From an uncultured Collinsella sp. (GTDB taxonomy: Bacteria; Actinomycetota; Coriobacteriia; Coriobacteriales; Coriobacteriaceae): DNA of 64,000 nucleotides. Positions 38,198 through 49,800 of this stretch are shown one piece after another; positions within the stretch are counted from its first letter, which is position 1; each line of letters opens with the position of its first letter. A program made the position numbers and the translations under genes. The DNA lies in assembly GCA_902491565.1 (NCBI GenBank), contig CABUIE010000004.1:97177-161176 (forward strand), given 5' to 3'. Below the pieces are notes generated by a model. That model did no database searches. It had not been told where the DNA came from and saw only the letters and a program-made list of their open reading frames with translations.

Positions 38198-38830
38198 ATG
38201 GGTAAGAAGTCTCGGGCTCGGGTTGCTGCGGCGGGGACTCGCAAGGATCCTGGTCGTCGGGTCCCTGAGGGCAAAAAGGCCGATCGTGCCGAGAAGGACA
38301 AGAAGGTCGGTGCACATGCTCATCCTGAGTGGGCGCCTCACCTCAATACGGCTAGCGAGGATCTGACTGCTAAGTTGTTTACTCTGGTCGAGGTTATCTT
38401 GGGCGTGGTGCCCGTGGTGGTCGTTGGCTTGTTCTTGGCTTCGAAAGATGCCACGAGCGTGGATAAGCTCACCGATGTCTTTTCTCAGGACCCCTCGATG
38501 GTGGTTACGTTTATCTCTGCGTGCCTGCAGCCGTTTGTGGCGTACATGCTGTACATGATTTACCGCAAATACTGTGAGGGCGATGCGGGCTTTGCCGCCG
38601 GCAACCTGATCGGTCTTTTGTGCTCCGAGATCCTACTGCTCAATATCCCGGGCGTCATCGGTATGGGCATCTTGCTGTGGCGTGTTTGGCGCAACGTCGC
38701 CCCGCACTTTGAGAGCTGGCTGTTTGAGCGCCGCGCAATGGGTGTGCTGGTTGACATCGCGGGCTCGCTTGTGATTCTAGCCTTGGCGTTTATGTGCGCC
38801 ACCGCCGCCCGAGGTTTCGCGGGCATGTAG
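38198..38830 (+). CDS. Membrane protein of unknown function
   Basis: A 210-residue protein. The first 45 residues are basic and polar (MGKKSRARVAAAGTRKDPGR), followed by about four membrane helices (LFTLVEVILGVVPVVVVGL, VVTFISACLQPFVAYMLYM, FAAGNLIGLLCSEILLL and LVDIAGSLVILALAFMC). I do not recognise a family. It is a single gene between two related hairpin repeats. The ribosome site is weak (GATGGGG), and an in-frame start at 38183 is possible. Confidence 0.7.
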   Translation: MGKKSRARVAAAGTRKDPGRRVPEGKKADRAEKDKKVGAHAHPEWAPHLNTASEDLTAKLFTLVEVILGVVPVVVVGLFLASKDATSVDKLTDVFSQDPSMVVTFISACLQPFVAYMLYMIYRKYCEGDAGFAAGNLIGLLCSEILLLNIPGVIGMGILLWRVWRNVAPHFESWLFERRAMGVLVDIAGSLVILALAFMCATAARGFAGM

Positions 38831-38847
38831 TCTGTCCTCACCGACCA

Positions 38848-38933
38848 CGGAGCGCAGGGCGGGGAAACCTTTGCCTCTCGCTCACGGCTTCGCAGGGTCG
38901 CGCGAGGCAAAGGCTTCCCCGCCCTGCGCTCCG
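38848..38933. repeat. Long hairpin repeat, copy B
   Basis: Thirty-base arms (38848-38877, 38904-38933) pair with one mismatch. They share GGAGCGCAGGGCGGG and the loop CGCTCACGGCTTCGCAGGG with copy A, but the inner arm (GAAACCTTTGCCTC) is unrelated to copy A's while remaining self-complementary. Confidence 0.9.
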
Positions 38934-38982
38934 GCGTTGAGTCGTCGCATGCTCGTTACAGAAAAGCTGATAATAAGTTTGC

Positions 38983-39010
38983 GTGCCGCCCCTTTGGGGC
39001 GGCACTTTTT
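38983..39010 (+). terminator. Terminator linked to hairpin copy B
   Basis: GTGCCGCCCC, TTT and GGGGCGGCAC are followed by TTTTT, the same stem as at 38077. The space from here to 39263 holds no gene. Confidence 0.85.
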
Positions 39011-39263
39011 GTGTGGGGTCCCGGTCTTCACAATTTCCGTCAAGCTTTTGGTCAGGTTTTGGTTAGTTGGCGGGTTGGTGGAAGGGCAAAAGATTATTCG
39101 ACAAAAAAGCTCAGAGAAAGTGCTGGTAGGGGAGTTGTTGAGGTTTTCGACAGCTTTTGTCAACAAGAAACTTTGCGGCTATTGCTACGGATTGCGTTGC
39201 CGTGGCCTTGGCGGTGCGGGATGCTGGGCGTAAGCGTCGAATGCTCCGATTTTGGAGGCCAGC

Positions 39264-39686
39264 ATGGACCTGTTTCTTGAGACTCCGCAGCAACAAGCCG
39301 AGCGCATGTTGCGCCAACAGCAACGGCTTATGGAGATGCAAATGCAAGGGGTAGCCGCTCAGCCCCCTGCGCAAAATGCCACGCCTGCGGTTTCGCCTGC
39401 GGGCAGATCGGCGCCAGAGAACTATTCCGTACAACAAGATTCATATGCGCAGGAGCTTGCGTTCGACAAGCGCCGCACGCGTCACCGCCGCGTGGGCCAG
39501 CGCCTGCGCACGTTAGCGATGATTGTGCTGATCCCGTTGGGACTCGCAGCAATCTTCTTGGCCTCATATGCCTTCACGTGCATTCTCAACGGCGCCTCAC
39601 CCAATGAGGTGCTTCAGCACTTGGCAGCTCTCGGCCAGCGCCTAGGCGACGTCATAACAACCATCCGCGCCGGCTGGGAGAGCTAG
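39264..39686 (+). CDS. Small single-span membrane protein, unknown
   Basis: A 140-residue protein starting MDLFLETPQQQAERMLRQQQ. The first 75 residues are Gln- and Ala-rich and polar, then a basic stretch KRRTRHRRVGQRLR precedes one or two membrane helices (TLAMIVLIPLGLAAIFLASYAF) and a short tail. No family is recognised. TTTGGAGG is a good ribosome site. The gene lies 123 bases before rmuC on the same strand. Confidence 0.7.
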   Translation: MDLFLETPQQQAERMLRQQQRLMEMQMQGVAAQPPAQNATPAVSPAGRSAPENYSVQQDSYAQELAFDKRRTRHRRVGQRLRTLAMIVLIPLGLAAIFLASYAFTCILNGASPNEVLQHLAALGQRLGDVITTIRAGWES

Positions 39687-39809
39687 CGTTTTGACGCCTG
39701 TGGCCCAAAATCCACTTGTCTGACTGCCGTGGAGCGCCCGGTGCGTGTGGCGGGGTAAGATTGATCGCAGTTTTGATTGATAATCGATTGGGTTTGTTGG
39801 GCGGAATCT

Positions 39810-41165
39810 ATGTCTGCTATTGATATTGCGCTTGTTGTGATTGCCTTGGTGGCGGTGGGGGTTGCCGTGGCTTGTGCCCTGCAGCTTAAGAGCCTTCGCG
39901 CCGAGCTGCGGGAGCGCGGCGATAGCGGTGCGGAGACGCTGGCGGCGCTCGAGCAGGCCAACAGCACGCTTGATGCCCTCAACGTCGCGCTGGCAGAAAC
40001 CCGCCGCACGGCAAATGCCATCGCGCAGCAGCAGACAACCGATGCGGCCGTGGAGCAGCAGCGCTACCTGACCATCGCGCGTGAGTTCTCGCAGGCTGGC
40101 GACCGTATGGATGACCTGCGCCGTGAGACGGCCCAACAGCTTGGCGCCAACCGCGAGGGCATCGAGCACCGCCTGGACAAGGTGCGCGAGACGGTCGATG
40201 CCCAACTGGGCGCCATCCGCAAGGACAACAACGTGCAGCTCGATCAGATGCGCGCGACGGTGGACGAGAAGCTCTCCCGTACGCTCAACGATCGCCTGTC
40301 TGCATCGTTTAAGCAGGTGAGCGACCAGCTCGAGGCCGTGTACAAGGGCCTGGGTGACATGCAATCTATCGCCACCGGCGTGGGCGACCTTAAGCGCGTG
40401 CTGGGCAATGTTAAGGCGCGCGGCATTTTGGGCGAGGTGCAGTTGGGCGCGATCCTGGCGGACATCCTTACGCCCGACCAGTATCTGGAAAACGTTGCCA
40501 CCAAGCCCGGCGCCTCGGAGCGTGTTGAGTTTGCCGTCAAGCTGCCGGTAGACGAGGGCGATCCCGTGCTGCTGCCAATCGACTCCAAATTCCCGGGCGA
40601 CGCGTACGAGCATCTGCTTGACGCACAAGAGTCGGGTGACGCTGAGGCTGTTGCCGCTGCGCGCAAGATGCTCGATGCGATGGTGAAGCGCGAGGCAAAG
40701 GACATCTGCGAAAAGTATCTGAGCGTGCCCGCGACCACCAACTTTGGCATTATGTTTGTGCCGTTTGAGGGCCTGTATGCTGAGGTCGTCAGCCGCCCCG
40801 GGCTTATCGAGACCCTGGGCCGCGACTATCACGTCAACGTTGCCGGCCCCAGCACCATGGCTGCCATCCTCAACAGCCTGCAGATGAGCTATCAGACGTT
40901 TAGGCTGCAAAAACGTACCGACGACGTGCTGCGCGTGCTTTCCGCCGTCAAGGCTGAGCTGCCGCGCTATCAGGCGGCGCTGCGTCGCGCGCAGCAGCAG
41001 ATCGAGACCGCGGGCAAGACGGTCGAGGGCATTATCACCACGCGCACCAACGTTATGGAGCGCAAGCTCAAGGACATCGATGCGCTGGAAGACGCGCGGG
41101 AGGCCGACGCGATTTTGGGCTTGGAGTCCGCAGGCCTGCTCGCAGACCAAAAAGATGAGGACTAG
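39810..41165 (+). CDS. rmuC: DNA recombination protein RmuC homologue
   Basis: A 451-residue protein: one N-terminal membrane helix (IALVVIALVAVGVAVACAL), a long coiled coil (about residues 30-175, rich in Ala/Glu/Arg heptads) and a PD-(D/E)xK nuclease-like domain with ARGILGEVQLGAIL, LPIDSKFPGDAYEHLL and FGIMFVPFEGLYAEV. RmuC limits inversions and acts on DNA ends in E. coli. The IDSKFP motif supplies the nuclease-type residues. The start is ATG at 39810, with a weak GGCGGAA. Confidence 0.92.
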   Translation: MSAIDIALVVIALVAVGVAVACALQLKSLRAELRERGDSGAETLAALEQANSTLDALNVALAETRRTANAIAQQQTTDAAVEQQRYLTIAREFSQAGDRMDDLRRETAQQLGANREGIEHRLDKVRETVDAQLGAIRKDNNVQLDQMRATVDEKLSRTLNDRLSASFKQVSDQLEAVYKGLGDMQSIATGVGDLKRVLGNVKARGILGEVQLGAILADILTPDQYLENVATKPGASERVEFAVKLPVDEGDPVLLPIDSKFPGDAYEHLLDAQESGDAEAVAAARKMLDAMVKREAKDICEKYLSVPATTNFGIMFVPFEGLYAEVVSRPGLIETLGRDYHVNVAGPSTMAAILNSLQMSYQTFRLQKRTDDVLRVLSAVKAELPRYQAALRRAQQQIETAGKTVEGIITTRTNVMERKLKDIDALEDAREADAILGLESAGLLADQKDED

Positions 41166-41177
41166 CTGCATCTGACG

Positions 41178-41211
41178 GCGGGGCGCCGGCGTAAAGACGC
41201 GGGCGCCCCGC
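41178..41211. terminator. GC-rich hairpin after rmuC
   Basis: GCGGGGCGCC and GGCGCCCCGC form a perfect ten-base stem, but no T-run follows. Confidence 0.55.
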
Positions 41212-41293
41212 TGCTTCTCGCATTGTGCTTGCCTGAAGTGCGCTTCAATGTGCAACAATGGCGTTTCGCCCTATCAGACGCGAAAGGAAGCCC

Positions 41294-43096
<1,803 letters not shown>

Positions 43097-43159
43097 GGCC
43101 CCCGTACGTGGGACAATCGTTTTCGTGAAGTTATGTTTCTGCCGAGCCGAGGAGTCGTT

Positions 43160-43825
43160 ATGCCACGCGAGACCAATGCCGCCAAACGCGAGCGCGCCAT
43201 CGAGGTGTGCGAGCGCCTTAACCGTCGCTATGGCCCGGTCGAGTGCTTCTTGGACCACGAGAATCCCTTTAGGCTGCTCATCGCGGTACTGCTCTCGGCT
43301 CAAACGACCGACGCGCAAGTCAACAAGGTGACGCCGCGGCTGTTTGCCCAGTGGCCCACGCCCGAGGCCATGGCCGGGGCGAGTGTTGCCGACGTGGCGG
43401 ACACGATCAAGTCGCTCGGCTTCTACAAGAGCAAGGCCAAACACGCCGTGGAAGCGGCGCAGATGATCGTTGCCGATTACGGCGGCGAGGTGCCGGCCGA
43501 CATGAAGGAGCTCGTCAAACTGCCGGGTGTGGGGCGCAAGACGGCGAACATCGTGCTCAACGTGGGGTATGGCATCGTGGAAGGCATCGCGGTGGATACG
43601 CACGTCAACCGTATCGCGCATCGCCTGATGCTGAGTCCCAAGACGCACGCCAAAGAGCCGCTCAAGACCGAGCAGGATCTGCTCAAGATCTTGCCGCACG
43701 AGTATTGGGAGTCGGTCAATCACCAGTGGATCACCTTTGGCCGCGAAATCTGCGACGCCCGCAAACCCAAGTGCGACGAGTGCCCACTGGCAGACCTTTG
43801 CCCCAGCGTACGGGTGACGGGGTAG
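43160..43825 (+). CDS. nth: Endonuclease III
   Basis: A 221-residue bifunctional DNA glycosylase/AP lyase for oxidised pyrimidines. LLIAVLLSAQTTDAQVN is the N-terminal helix, LPGVGRKTANIVL contains the helix-hairpin-helix with the catalytic Lys, VDTHVNRIAHRL carries the catalytic Asp, and CDARKPKCDECPLADLC binds the 4Fe-4S cluster (C-x6-C-x2-C-x5-C). All key residues are present, in contrast to the MutY-like protein at 36351. The start has GAGGAG. Confidence 0.97.
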   Translation: MPRETNAAKRERAIEVCERLNRRYGPVECFLDHENPFRLLIAVLLSAQTTDAQVNKVTPRLFAQWPTPEAMAGASVADVADTIKSLGFYKSKAKHAVEAAQMIVADYGGEVPADMKELVKLPGVGRKTANIVLNVGYGIVEGIAVDTHVNRIAHRLMLSPKTHAKEPLKTEQDLLKILPHEYWESVNHQWITFGREICDARKPKCDECPLADLCPSVRVTG

Positions 43826-43943
43826 GGTCCGGCACGCTTTGCCGGCGTCCGAAGGCTGTGGTCAATGTTGTGCAACACATTTGAGCCGCGAGGGCTCAAT
43901 ATGATGGCGACAGATGCCGTTTGTTGTGAGGGGATGCCCGAAT

Positions 43944-44990
43944 ATGTTTTGCACCAAGTGTGGCTCCGAGATGCCCGACGGAACCGATTTTTGCACGAAC
44001 TGCGGGGCGCGCATGGGCGCTGCCTCTCCGGCGGCCGCGCCTGCTGAGCCCGCATCGATGCCGGCGGCAGGGATGCCTCCCGTGCAGAAGAAGTCACATA
44101 AGCGCGCGGTGATTGTCGGCATGTGCGTGGTGGGCGTGCTCGTTGCCGGCGGTGCCGCTCTGGCGCTGACCGGCGTGCTGGGTCCGCTTGGGCAGGGCAA
44201 CTCATCGCAGATTACGGTACTGGGGTCCGACGAGGGCTCGGCCGAGCAGAAGGACGAGGGAAGCGCCAAGGAGAAGCCTGCCGCCGACGAGGATGAGGCG
44301 GATGAGCCTGAGCAGACCGGCAGCAGCGTAAAAGTCGACCTCAATGATCAAGCAACTTATGCCGCGGCGAACTTGTTTCTGTCGAACTTTACGGAGGAGC
44401 ACTTCGATCGGGACTGGTATCAGGCGGGCGGCTTCGATTCGACTGACGGACTTTCTGATGACGAGAAATACAAGCTGGTCAAGTTTATCTGGTGCCATTT
44501 TATTGACAACGCGCCGTATCGAATCGAGAAAGGCGACTATGACAACGGTAATAGCCAGCGTGTGGCGACTGATGTGATCAATAGGGAACTCAACCGCTTG
44601 ACGGGTCTGACGCTTTCCGATGCCGATATGACTTATGACAGAACGCCGGAGGGGCAGGCGATTCCTGATTCGGCCGAAGCGCATGGTGGGTACTTGTATC
44701 TGAAACAGGAATATGGCCAGGGAAATTACAACCCACCGTGTGCCATCGTTACGGGCGCGACTGACCTTGGCGACAACATCTACGAGCTCACCTATGAGGT
44801 CTACAGTGCTGGCGGCATGTTACTTCCTTCCGACATCCCCGAGAGCACTTACGGCCTGCCAAAGAACCAGTTCATCGCCGCAATTCAAGCGGACGCATCC
44901 ATGGGCCGTACCGAGACTTGCACGGTCCGCGTCGCGCAGGGCGACGGCGCTCCGACCTTCACACTGCTTAAAATGGGCGTCTACGATTAG
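43944..44990 (+). CDS. Zinc-ribbon membrane-anchored protein
   Basis: A 348-residue protein. The N-terminus is a zinc ribbon, MFCTKCGSEMPDGTDFCTNCG (two Cys-x2-Cys knuckles), in the cytoplasm. An Ala/Pro linker, one membrane helix (VIVGMCVVGVLVAGGAALAL) and a Glu/Asp/Lys-rich stretch lead to an outside domain of about 210 residues (from DLNDQATYAAANLFLSN) that I do not recognise. Many Firmicutes and Actinobacteria have such zinc-ribbon anchors on varied outer domains. The ribosome site is GAGGGG, and a terminator follows. Confidence 0.75.
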   Translation: MFCTKCGSEMPDGTDFCTNCGARMGAASPAAAPAEPASMPAAGMPPVQKKSHKRAVIVGMCVVGVLVAGGAALALTGVLGPLGQGNSSQITVLGSDEGSAEQKDEGSAKEKPAADEDEADEPEQTGSSVKVDLNDQATYAAANLFLSNFTEEHFDRDWYQAGGFDSTDGLSDDEKYKLVKFIWCHFIDNAPYRIEKGDYDNGNSQRVATDVINRELNRLTGLTLSDADMTYDRTPEGQAIPDSAEAHGGYLYLKQEYGQGNYNPPCAIVTGATDLGDNIYELTYEVYSAGGMLLPSDIPESTYGLPKNQFIAAIQADASMGRTETCTVRVAQGDGAPTFTLLKMGVYD

Positions 44991-45014
44991 ACTCGGCGTA
45001 TAGCTCACTCTGAT

Positions 45015-45046
45015 AACGCCAGGCGACTCGTCCGTCTGGCGTTTTT
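45015..45046 (+). terminator. Terminator of the zinc-ribbon gene
   Basis: AACGCCAG and CTGGCGTT form an eight-base stem followed by TTT. The right arm is part of the direct repeat described at 45035. Confidence 0.8.
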
Positions 45047-45079
45047 GTTGCGGGGCTGGGCATGCGCTTGAGCTGGAGT
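45035..45079 (+). repeat. Direct repeat flanking the ATP-grasp-like gene, left
   Basis: The 45 bases starting TCTGGCGTTTTTGTTGCGGG recur at 46747-46791 with two differences. The two copies bracket one gene. Confidence 0.85.
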
Positions 45080-45199
45080 ATTTGTCGCCTCCTGCCGCCT
45101 CATGCAAAAATGTGTTGCTAATTTAGAAGCCTATTCAAGCGCGCCGAAGTCGTGCGTGCTGGCGTAGCATGAGCAAAAAATCAAGCAATGGAGGGTAAT

Positions 45200-46666
45200 G
45201 TGGCAACATTGAAGACGCGAGAACTCGAAGATTATTTTGAACGCATCGTACGCACGCGCGAAGGTGACCTACCTGGTCGTCGCAAAGGCGACGAATACTT
45301 GTCTCAAACCCATGCGCTCTACCACGGAGATCCTGCGCCCTGGGCTTTAACGCCAAAGATATTCGATAAGGATATGACGGCGCTTCTTAAGGAGGCGGCC
45401 GAGCGCATGTACGGCATTATGGACAAGGTGACGCGGGCGTTTTGTACTGATGCCTCCGTGCGCGCGTGGTTTCGCATAGATCCGGCTTTTGCTGACCTGT
45501 GCGCTATGGATGTCGGCTATGATTGCCAGATCCCCCTTGCGCGCGTTGATATCTTTCTTGACGAGGACACCGGTTCGTATACGTTTTGCGAGCTCAATAC
45601 CGACGGCAGTGCTGGAATGGTAGTAACCGATGAGGTCTGCCAGGCAGTGCGAATGACGCCTTCCTTTGAGGAGTTTGCATCCGACCACCCCGGCTTTCGG
45701 CAGTACGATTTGTGCGGTAGCTGGATAGATGCATTGTTTGAGACCTATGCAGAGTGGAAGCTGGCCCATCCTCGCCGCACCGAGGATAGTGCACGATCGG
45801 ACGACGGGGCCCGCGTTGACGAGGGGCTCTATGCACCGCAATCAAAGAAATGTCCCGCTTCGGTGGCAATCGTCGACTATTCGGAAAGCATCGACTCGGA
45901 AGATGCGGCTCATTTTGTCGACCTTATGAGGCAGCGGGGTGTAGCCGCACGCTTTGCGGATGTGCGCGACCTGCGGATTGGCGAAGGCGAGAGCGGTGCT
46001 AGGTGCCTGTGCGATGCCGCCGGTCCTATTGATTGCGTCTGGCGGCGCGCGGTGACCGGCGAACTGTGGGATAAGCCGTGCGACGGACGCTCGGCCTTAA
46101 TCGAGGCTGCCCAAGAAGGGCTTGCATGCATCGTCGGTGGTTTTAGAACGTGGCCGTGTGCGACTAAGACCGTATTTGCGTTTTTGTGGTCTCGGGCCGG
46201 TCAGTCCTTGTTGAGCCCGGAGGAGCAATCGTTTGTACGGGAGCATGTGCCCTATACCGAGATTATGGACGAAAGCACCCAGTTGTCGAGATTTGCCGAA
46301 AAGGACCGATGGATCGTCAAGCCGTGCGGCGGCTACAATGCGGTTGGCGTTGTCGCTGGTTTGGATGCCACGGAACAGGAATGGTCCCAGGTGCTTGCTC
46401 GTGCTGCGGCCGCTGGGGCGATTGTGCAGGAGTATGCTCAGCAGTATCAGACTCCCTGCTTGCGCGGAACGCTTGTCGATGGGCCGCATCGAGGAGAGGC
46501 ACCCAAAGGACTTGTGGATGATCTCGGTTTTGCGCCCGCTTCTAATATGGAAGGCCTGTACCTGTATCGCGGCCGTTTTGCGGGCGTGTACACACGCGTC
46601 GGCTTTGCCAACACCATAGGAGAGTGGACGAGCCGTTTGAACGTTGCGAGCTTTTTTGAGGAATAG
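45200..46666 (+). CDS. Glutathionylspermidine-synthase-like ATP-grasp protein
   Basis: A 488-residue protein. The N-terminal half contains LARVDIFLDEDTGSYTFCELNTDGSAG, a pre-ATP-grasp substrate site, and the C-terminal half has DRWIVKPCGGYNAVGV and a C-terminal FANTIGEWTSRLNVASF, the ATP-grasp arrangement seen in glutathionylspermidine-synthase-like proteins. Such enzymes form amide bonds with ATP. The exact substrate cannot be told. The GTG at 45200 follows GGAGGG at good spacing. The gene stands between two 45-base direct repeats and uses more mixed codons than its neighbours, both consistent with acquisition. Confidence 0.65.
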   Translation: MATLKTRELEDYFERIVRTREGDLPGRRKGDEYLSQTHALYHGDPAPWALTPKIFDKDMTALLKEAAERMYGIMDKVTRAFCTDASVRAWFRIDPAFADLCAMDVGYDCQIPLARVDIFLDEDTGSYTFCELNTDGSAGMVVTDEVCQAVRMTPSFEEFASDHPGFRQYDLCGSWIDALFETYAEWKLAHPRRTEDSARSDDGARVDEGLYAPQSKKCPASVAIVDYSESIDSEDAAHFVDLMRQRGVAARFADVRDLRIGEGESGARCLCDAAGPIDCVWRRAVTGELWDKPCDGRSALIEAAQEGLACIVGGFRTWPCATKTVFAFLWSRAGQSLLSPEEQSFVREHVPYTEIMDESTQLSRFAEKDRWIVKPCGGYNAVGVVAGLDATEQEWSQVLARAAAAGAIVQEYAQQYQTPCLRGTLVDGPHRGEAPKGLVDDLGFAPASNMEGLYLYRGRFAGVYTRVGFANTIGEWTSRLNVASFFEE

Positions 46667-46746
46667 CCGTTTCTTGGGGAGCCTTCCGTGGTTGCGGCGT
46701 TCGACGTGATGGGGAGATTTTGGCGAAGCCGGCGAGTCCAGTTCTA

Positions 46747-46791
46747 TCTGGCGTTTTTGTTGCGGGGCTGGGCGTACGCTTGAGCTGGAGT
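46747..46791 (+). repeat. Direct repeat flanking the ATP-grasp-like gene, right
   Basis: This is the second copy of the 45-base repeat of 45035-45079 (43 identities). Confidence 0.85.
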
Positions 46792-46835
46792 CCTCTCCAT
46801 GCGCTACCATGACAGGCAACGAATTTGACGAACGA

Positions 46836-46863
46836 CCCGCCGAGCTTGCCCCGGCGGGCTTTT
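46836..46863 (+). terminator. Terminator upstream of mfd
   Basis: CCCGCCG and CGGCGGG pair around a nine-base loop and are followed by CTTTT. It ends transcription from the preceding gene just before the mfd ribosome site. Confidence 0.7.
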
Positions 46864-46888
46864 GGCGTTGCGATGCCGGAGGAACAGC

Positions 46889-49800
46889 ATGCTCATTCAC
46901 CGTATAGCCGCGCAGCTCTACACTGCCGAAGCGCTACAGACCGTCGAGGCCGGGCTCGATTCTGGCGAGGACGTGACGCTGGCCGTGTCTCAGTCGGGTC
47001 GCACGCTTATGGCCGCCGCCCAGTTTGCGCGTCGTCCGCGCCCCACGGTCTACATCGTGAGTGGCGAGGACGCGGCCGATCGCGCCGCGCGCAGCCTTGC
47101 CGCCTACGTGGGCCTGGCGCACGTGTGCCGTTTTCCCGAGCGCAAGGACTATCCGTGGCGCGAGCAGGCGCCCGACGACGCCGTGGTGGCCCAGCGCTGC
47201 GAGGCGCTCGGGCGCATCGTGCGCGGGGACAACTGCATCATGGTCGCCTCGGCTCGCGCGCTGCTGCGCTGTGTGCCGCCGGTCGAGAGCCACTACTGGG
47301 AGTCCACGACCTTTGCGGTGGGCGAGGAGATTCCCTTTGACGAGGTGCCGCAGCGTCTGGTGGGCATGGGCTACACCAATGCCGGCGCCGCCGACGCGCC
47401 CGGCCTGTTCCGTGTGCACGGCGACACCGTCGAGGTGTATCCCGCGCAGGAAAAGGCGCCCGTACGCATCGAGTTCTTTGGCGACGAGATCGACCGCATA
47501 CGCCGCATGGTGAGTTCAACGGGCCAAACCATCGGCAACGAAGACAGCATCGAGATCTTCCCCTGTCGCGAGCTCGCGCTTACCGACGAGGCCGTCCACA
47601 ACATGCATGTGGCGCTCTACCGCGCCAGCCAGGACGACAGCAAGTTGGCGGCGCTGCTCGAGATGGTGGATGCACGCATTGTCACGCCCGAGCTCGACCG
47701 CTTTTTGCCGGTGATGTACGGCCAGACCGTGAGCCCGTTGTCGCACGTGAGCGGCAAGGCGCTCGTGGTGCTGTCCGAGCCGCGCTCGCTGTTCGACGAT
47801 TGCCTGCGCGCCTACGAGGATATCGAGGCGCGTGCCGGCGAGGCGGGGGTCGACCGTCTGGACGGCCTGTACGTGCGTGCCCAGCAACTCGACTTTGGTT
47901 CCCAGCAACGCCTGAACTATGTGAGCCTCATCCGTGCCGGCGGTGCGGTGACGGCCGAGCTCAAGATTGAGCAGCCTGCCATCGCAGGCTCGGACAACCG
48001 TTTTATGACGCGCATCCAGGAGGTCGTGGGCAAGCGCTATGCCTGCGTGTTTGCCATCCCCGACCGCGGCGCGCGCGAGTCGATGGAGCTCACCTTTGGC
48101 GACGAGGGCATTACCTTTGAGGAATCGCTGACCGCGGCGCCCGAAAATGCCGGCGCTATCGGCGACCGCGTGCGCGTGGCAGCGGCGGATTCCGCCGACC
48201 GTGCCGCACGCCAGGAGGCCCATGCTTCCATTCGCGAGCGAAAGGCCGATGCGCTCAACGCCCGTTCGCTCGAGGCGGGCGCCGCGCAGGCTGCCGCCGG
48301 CGCCGCCGTGCCCACCATCTCGCGCGGGCGCGTGACCTTTGTGGACGCTGCCCTGCCACAGGGCGTGGTGGTGCCCGACGCCAATTTGGCCGTGTTCTCG
48401 ATCGCCGACCTCAACGCCCGCATGGATGCCAACCGCGCGCGCAGCCGCCGCAAGGTTGACATTACGCAGATCACCTTCCCGTTTAAGCCGGGTGACTACG
48501 TGGTGCACGCTACCCACGGCATCGCGCTCTTTAGCGAGATCGCGCGCCAGGAAGTGGGCGGCAAGGAACGCGACTACTTTTTGCTGGAATACGCTGATGG
48601 CGACAAGCTCTACGTGCCGCTGGAGCAGGTTGACCGCATTACGCGCTACGTTGGTCCCGACGGCGATAAGCCGCGCTTGACCAGGCTCAACACCGCCGAC
48701 TGGACGCGGGCCACCAACAAGGCGCGCAAGAATGCCAAAAAGCTGGCGTTTGACCTGGTCGACCTGTATACGCGCCGCTCGTCGATTACCGGTATCGCCT
48801 GTCCGCCCGATACGCCCGAGCAGATCGAGATGGAGGAGAGCTTCCCCTACGACGAGACGCGCGACCAGCTGGAGGCTATCGCCGACATCAAGGCCGACAT
48901 GGAGGCGCCCAAGCCCATGGACCGCCTGCTGTGCGGCGACGTGGGTTTCGGCAAGACCGAGGTCGCTCTGCGCGCGGCCTTTAAGTGCGTGGACTCCGGC
49001 CGCCAGGTCATGGTGCTCTGCCCCACGACCATTCTGGCCCAACAGCACTACGAGACATTCTTTGAGCGCTTTGCCCCGTTTGGCCTGGAGGTCGAGGTGC
49101 TCAGCCGCTTCCGCACCCCGGCGCAGCAAAAGCGCGCGCTCAAGGCGTTTGCCGAGGGCACGATTGATGTGCTCATCGGCACGCACCGTCTGCTTTCGGC
49201 CGACGTGAACCCCAAGAACCTGGGCCTGGTGATCATCGACGAAGAGCAGCGCTTTGGTGTGCAGCACAAGGAGCAGCTCAAAAACCTGCGCGAGCAAATC
49301 GACGTGCTCACGCTCTCGGCAACGCCTATTCCGCGAACCATGCAAATGGCCACGAGCGGCGTGCGCGACATGAGCCTGATCACCACGCCGCCGACCGGGC
49401 GTCGCCCCGTGATCGTGCACGTGGGGGAGTACGACCCCGACGTGGTGAGTGCGGCGATTCGCCTGGAGGTGGGCCGCGGCGGTCAGGTGTATTACGTGTC
49501 CAACCGCGTCAAGACCATCGACGATGCCGTGGCGCGCGTGCACGAGGCCGCGCCTGAGGCGCGCGTGGGTGTGGCACACGGTAAGATGAGCCCGCGCGAG
49601 GTCGAGGACGTGATGATTGAGTTCGCGACCAAGAAGATTGACGTGCTTATCGCCACGACCATCGTGGAGAGCGGCATCGACAACGCAACGGCCAACACGC
49701 TCATCATCGAGGACTCGCAGCGCCTGGGCCTGGCACAGCTCTACCAGCTCAAGGGCCGCGTGGGCCGCTCGGCCACGCAGGCATACGCGTACTTTATGTT

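Noticed and set aside
39642..41258. A 538-codon minus-strand frame
   Set aside because: Antisense of rmuC, which has clear motifs.
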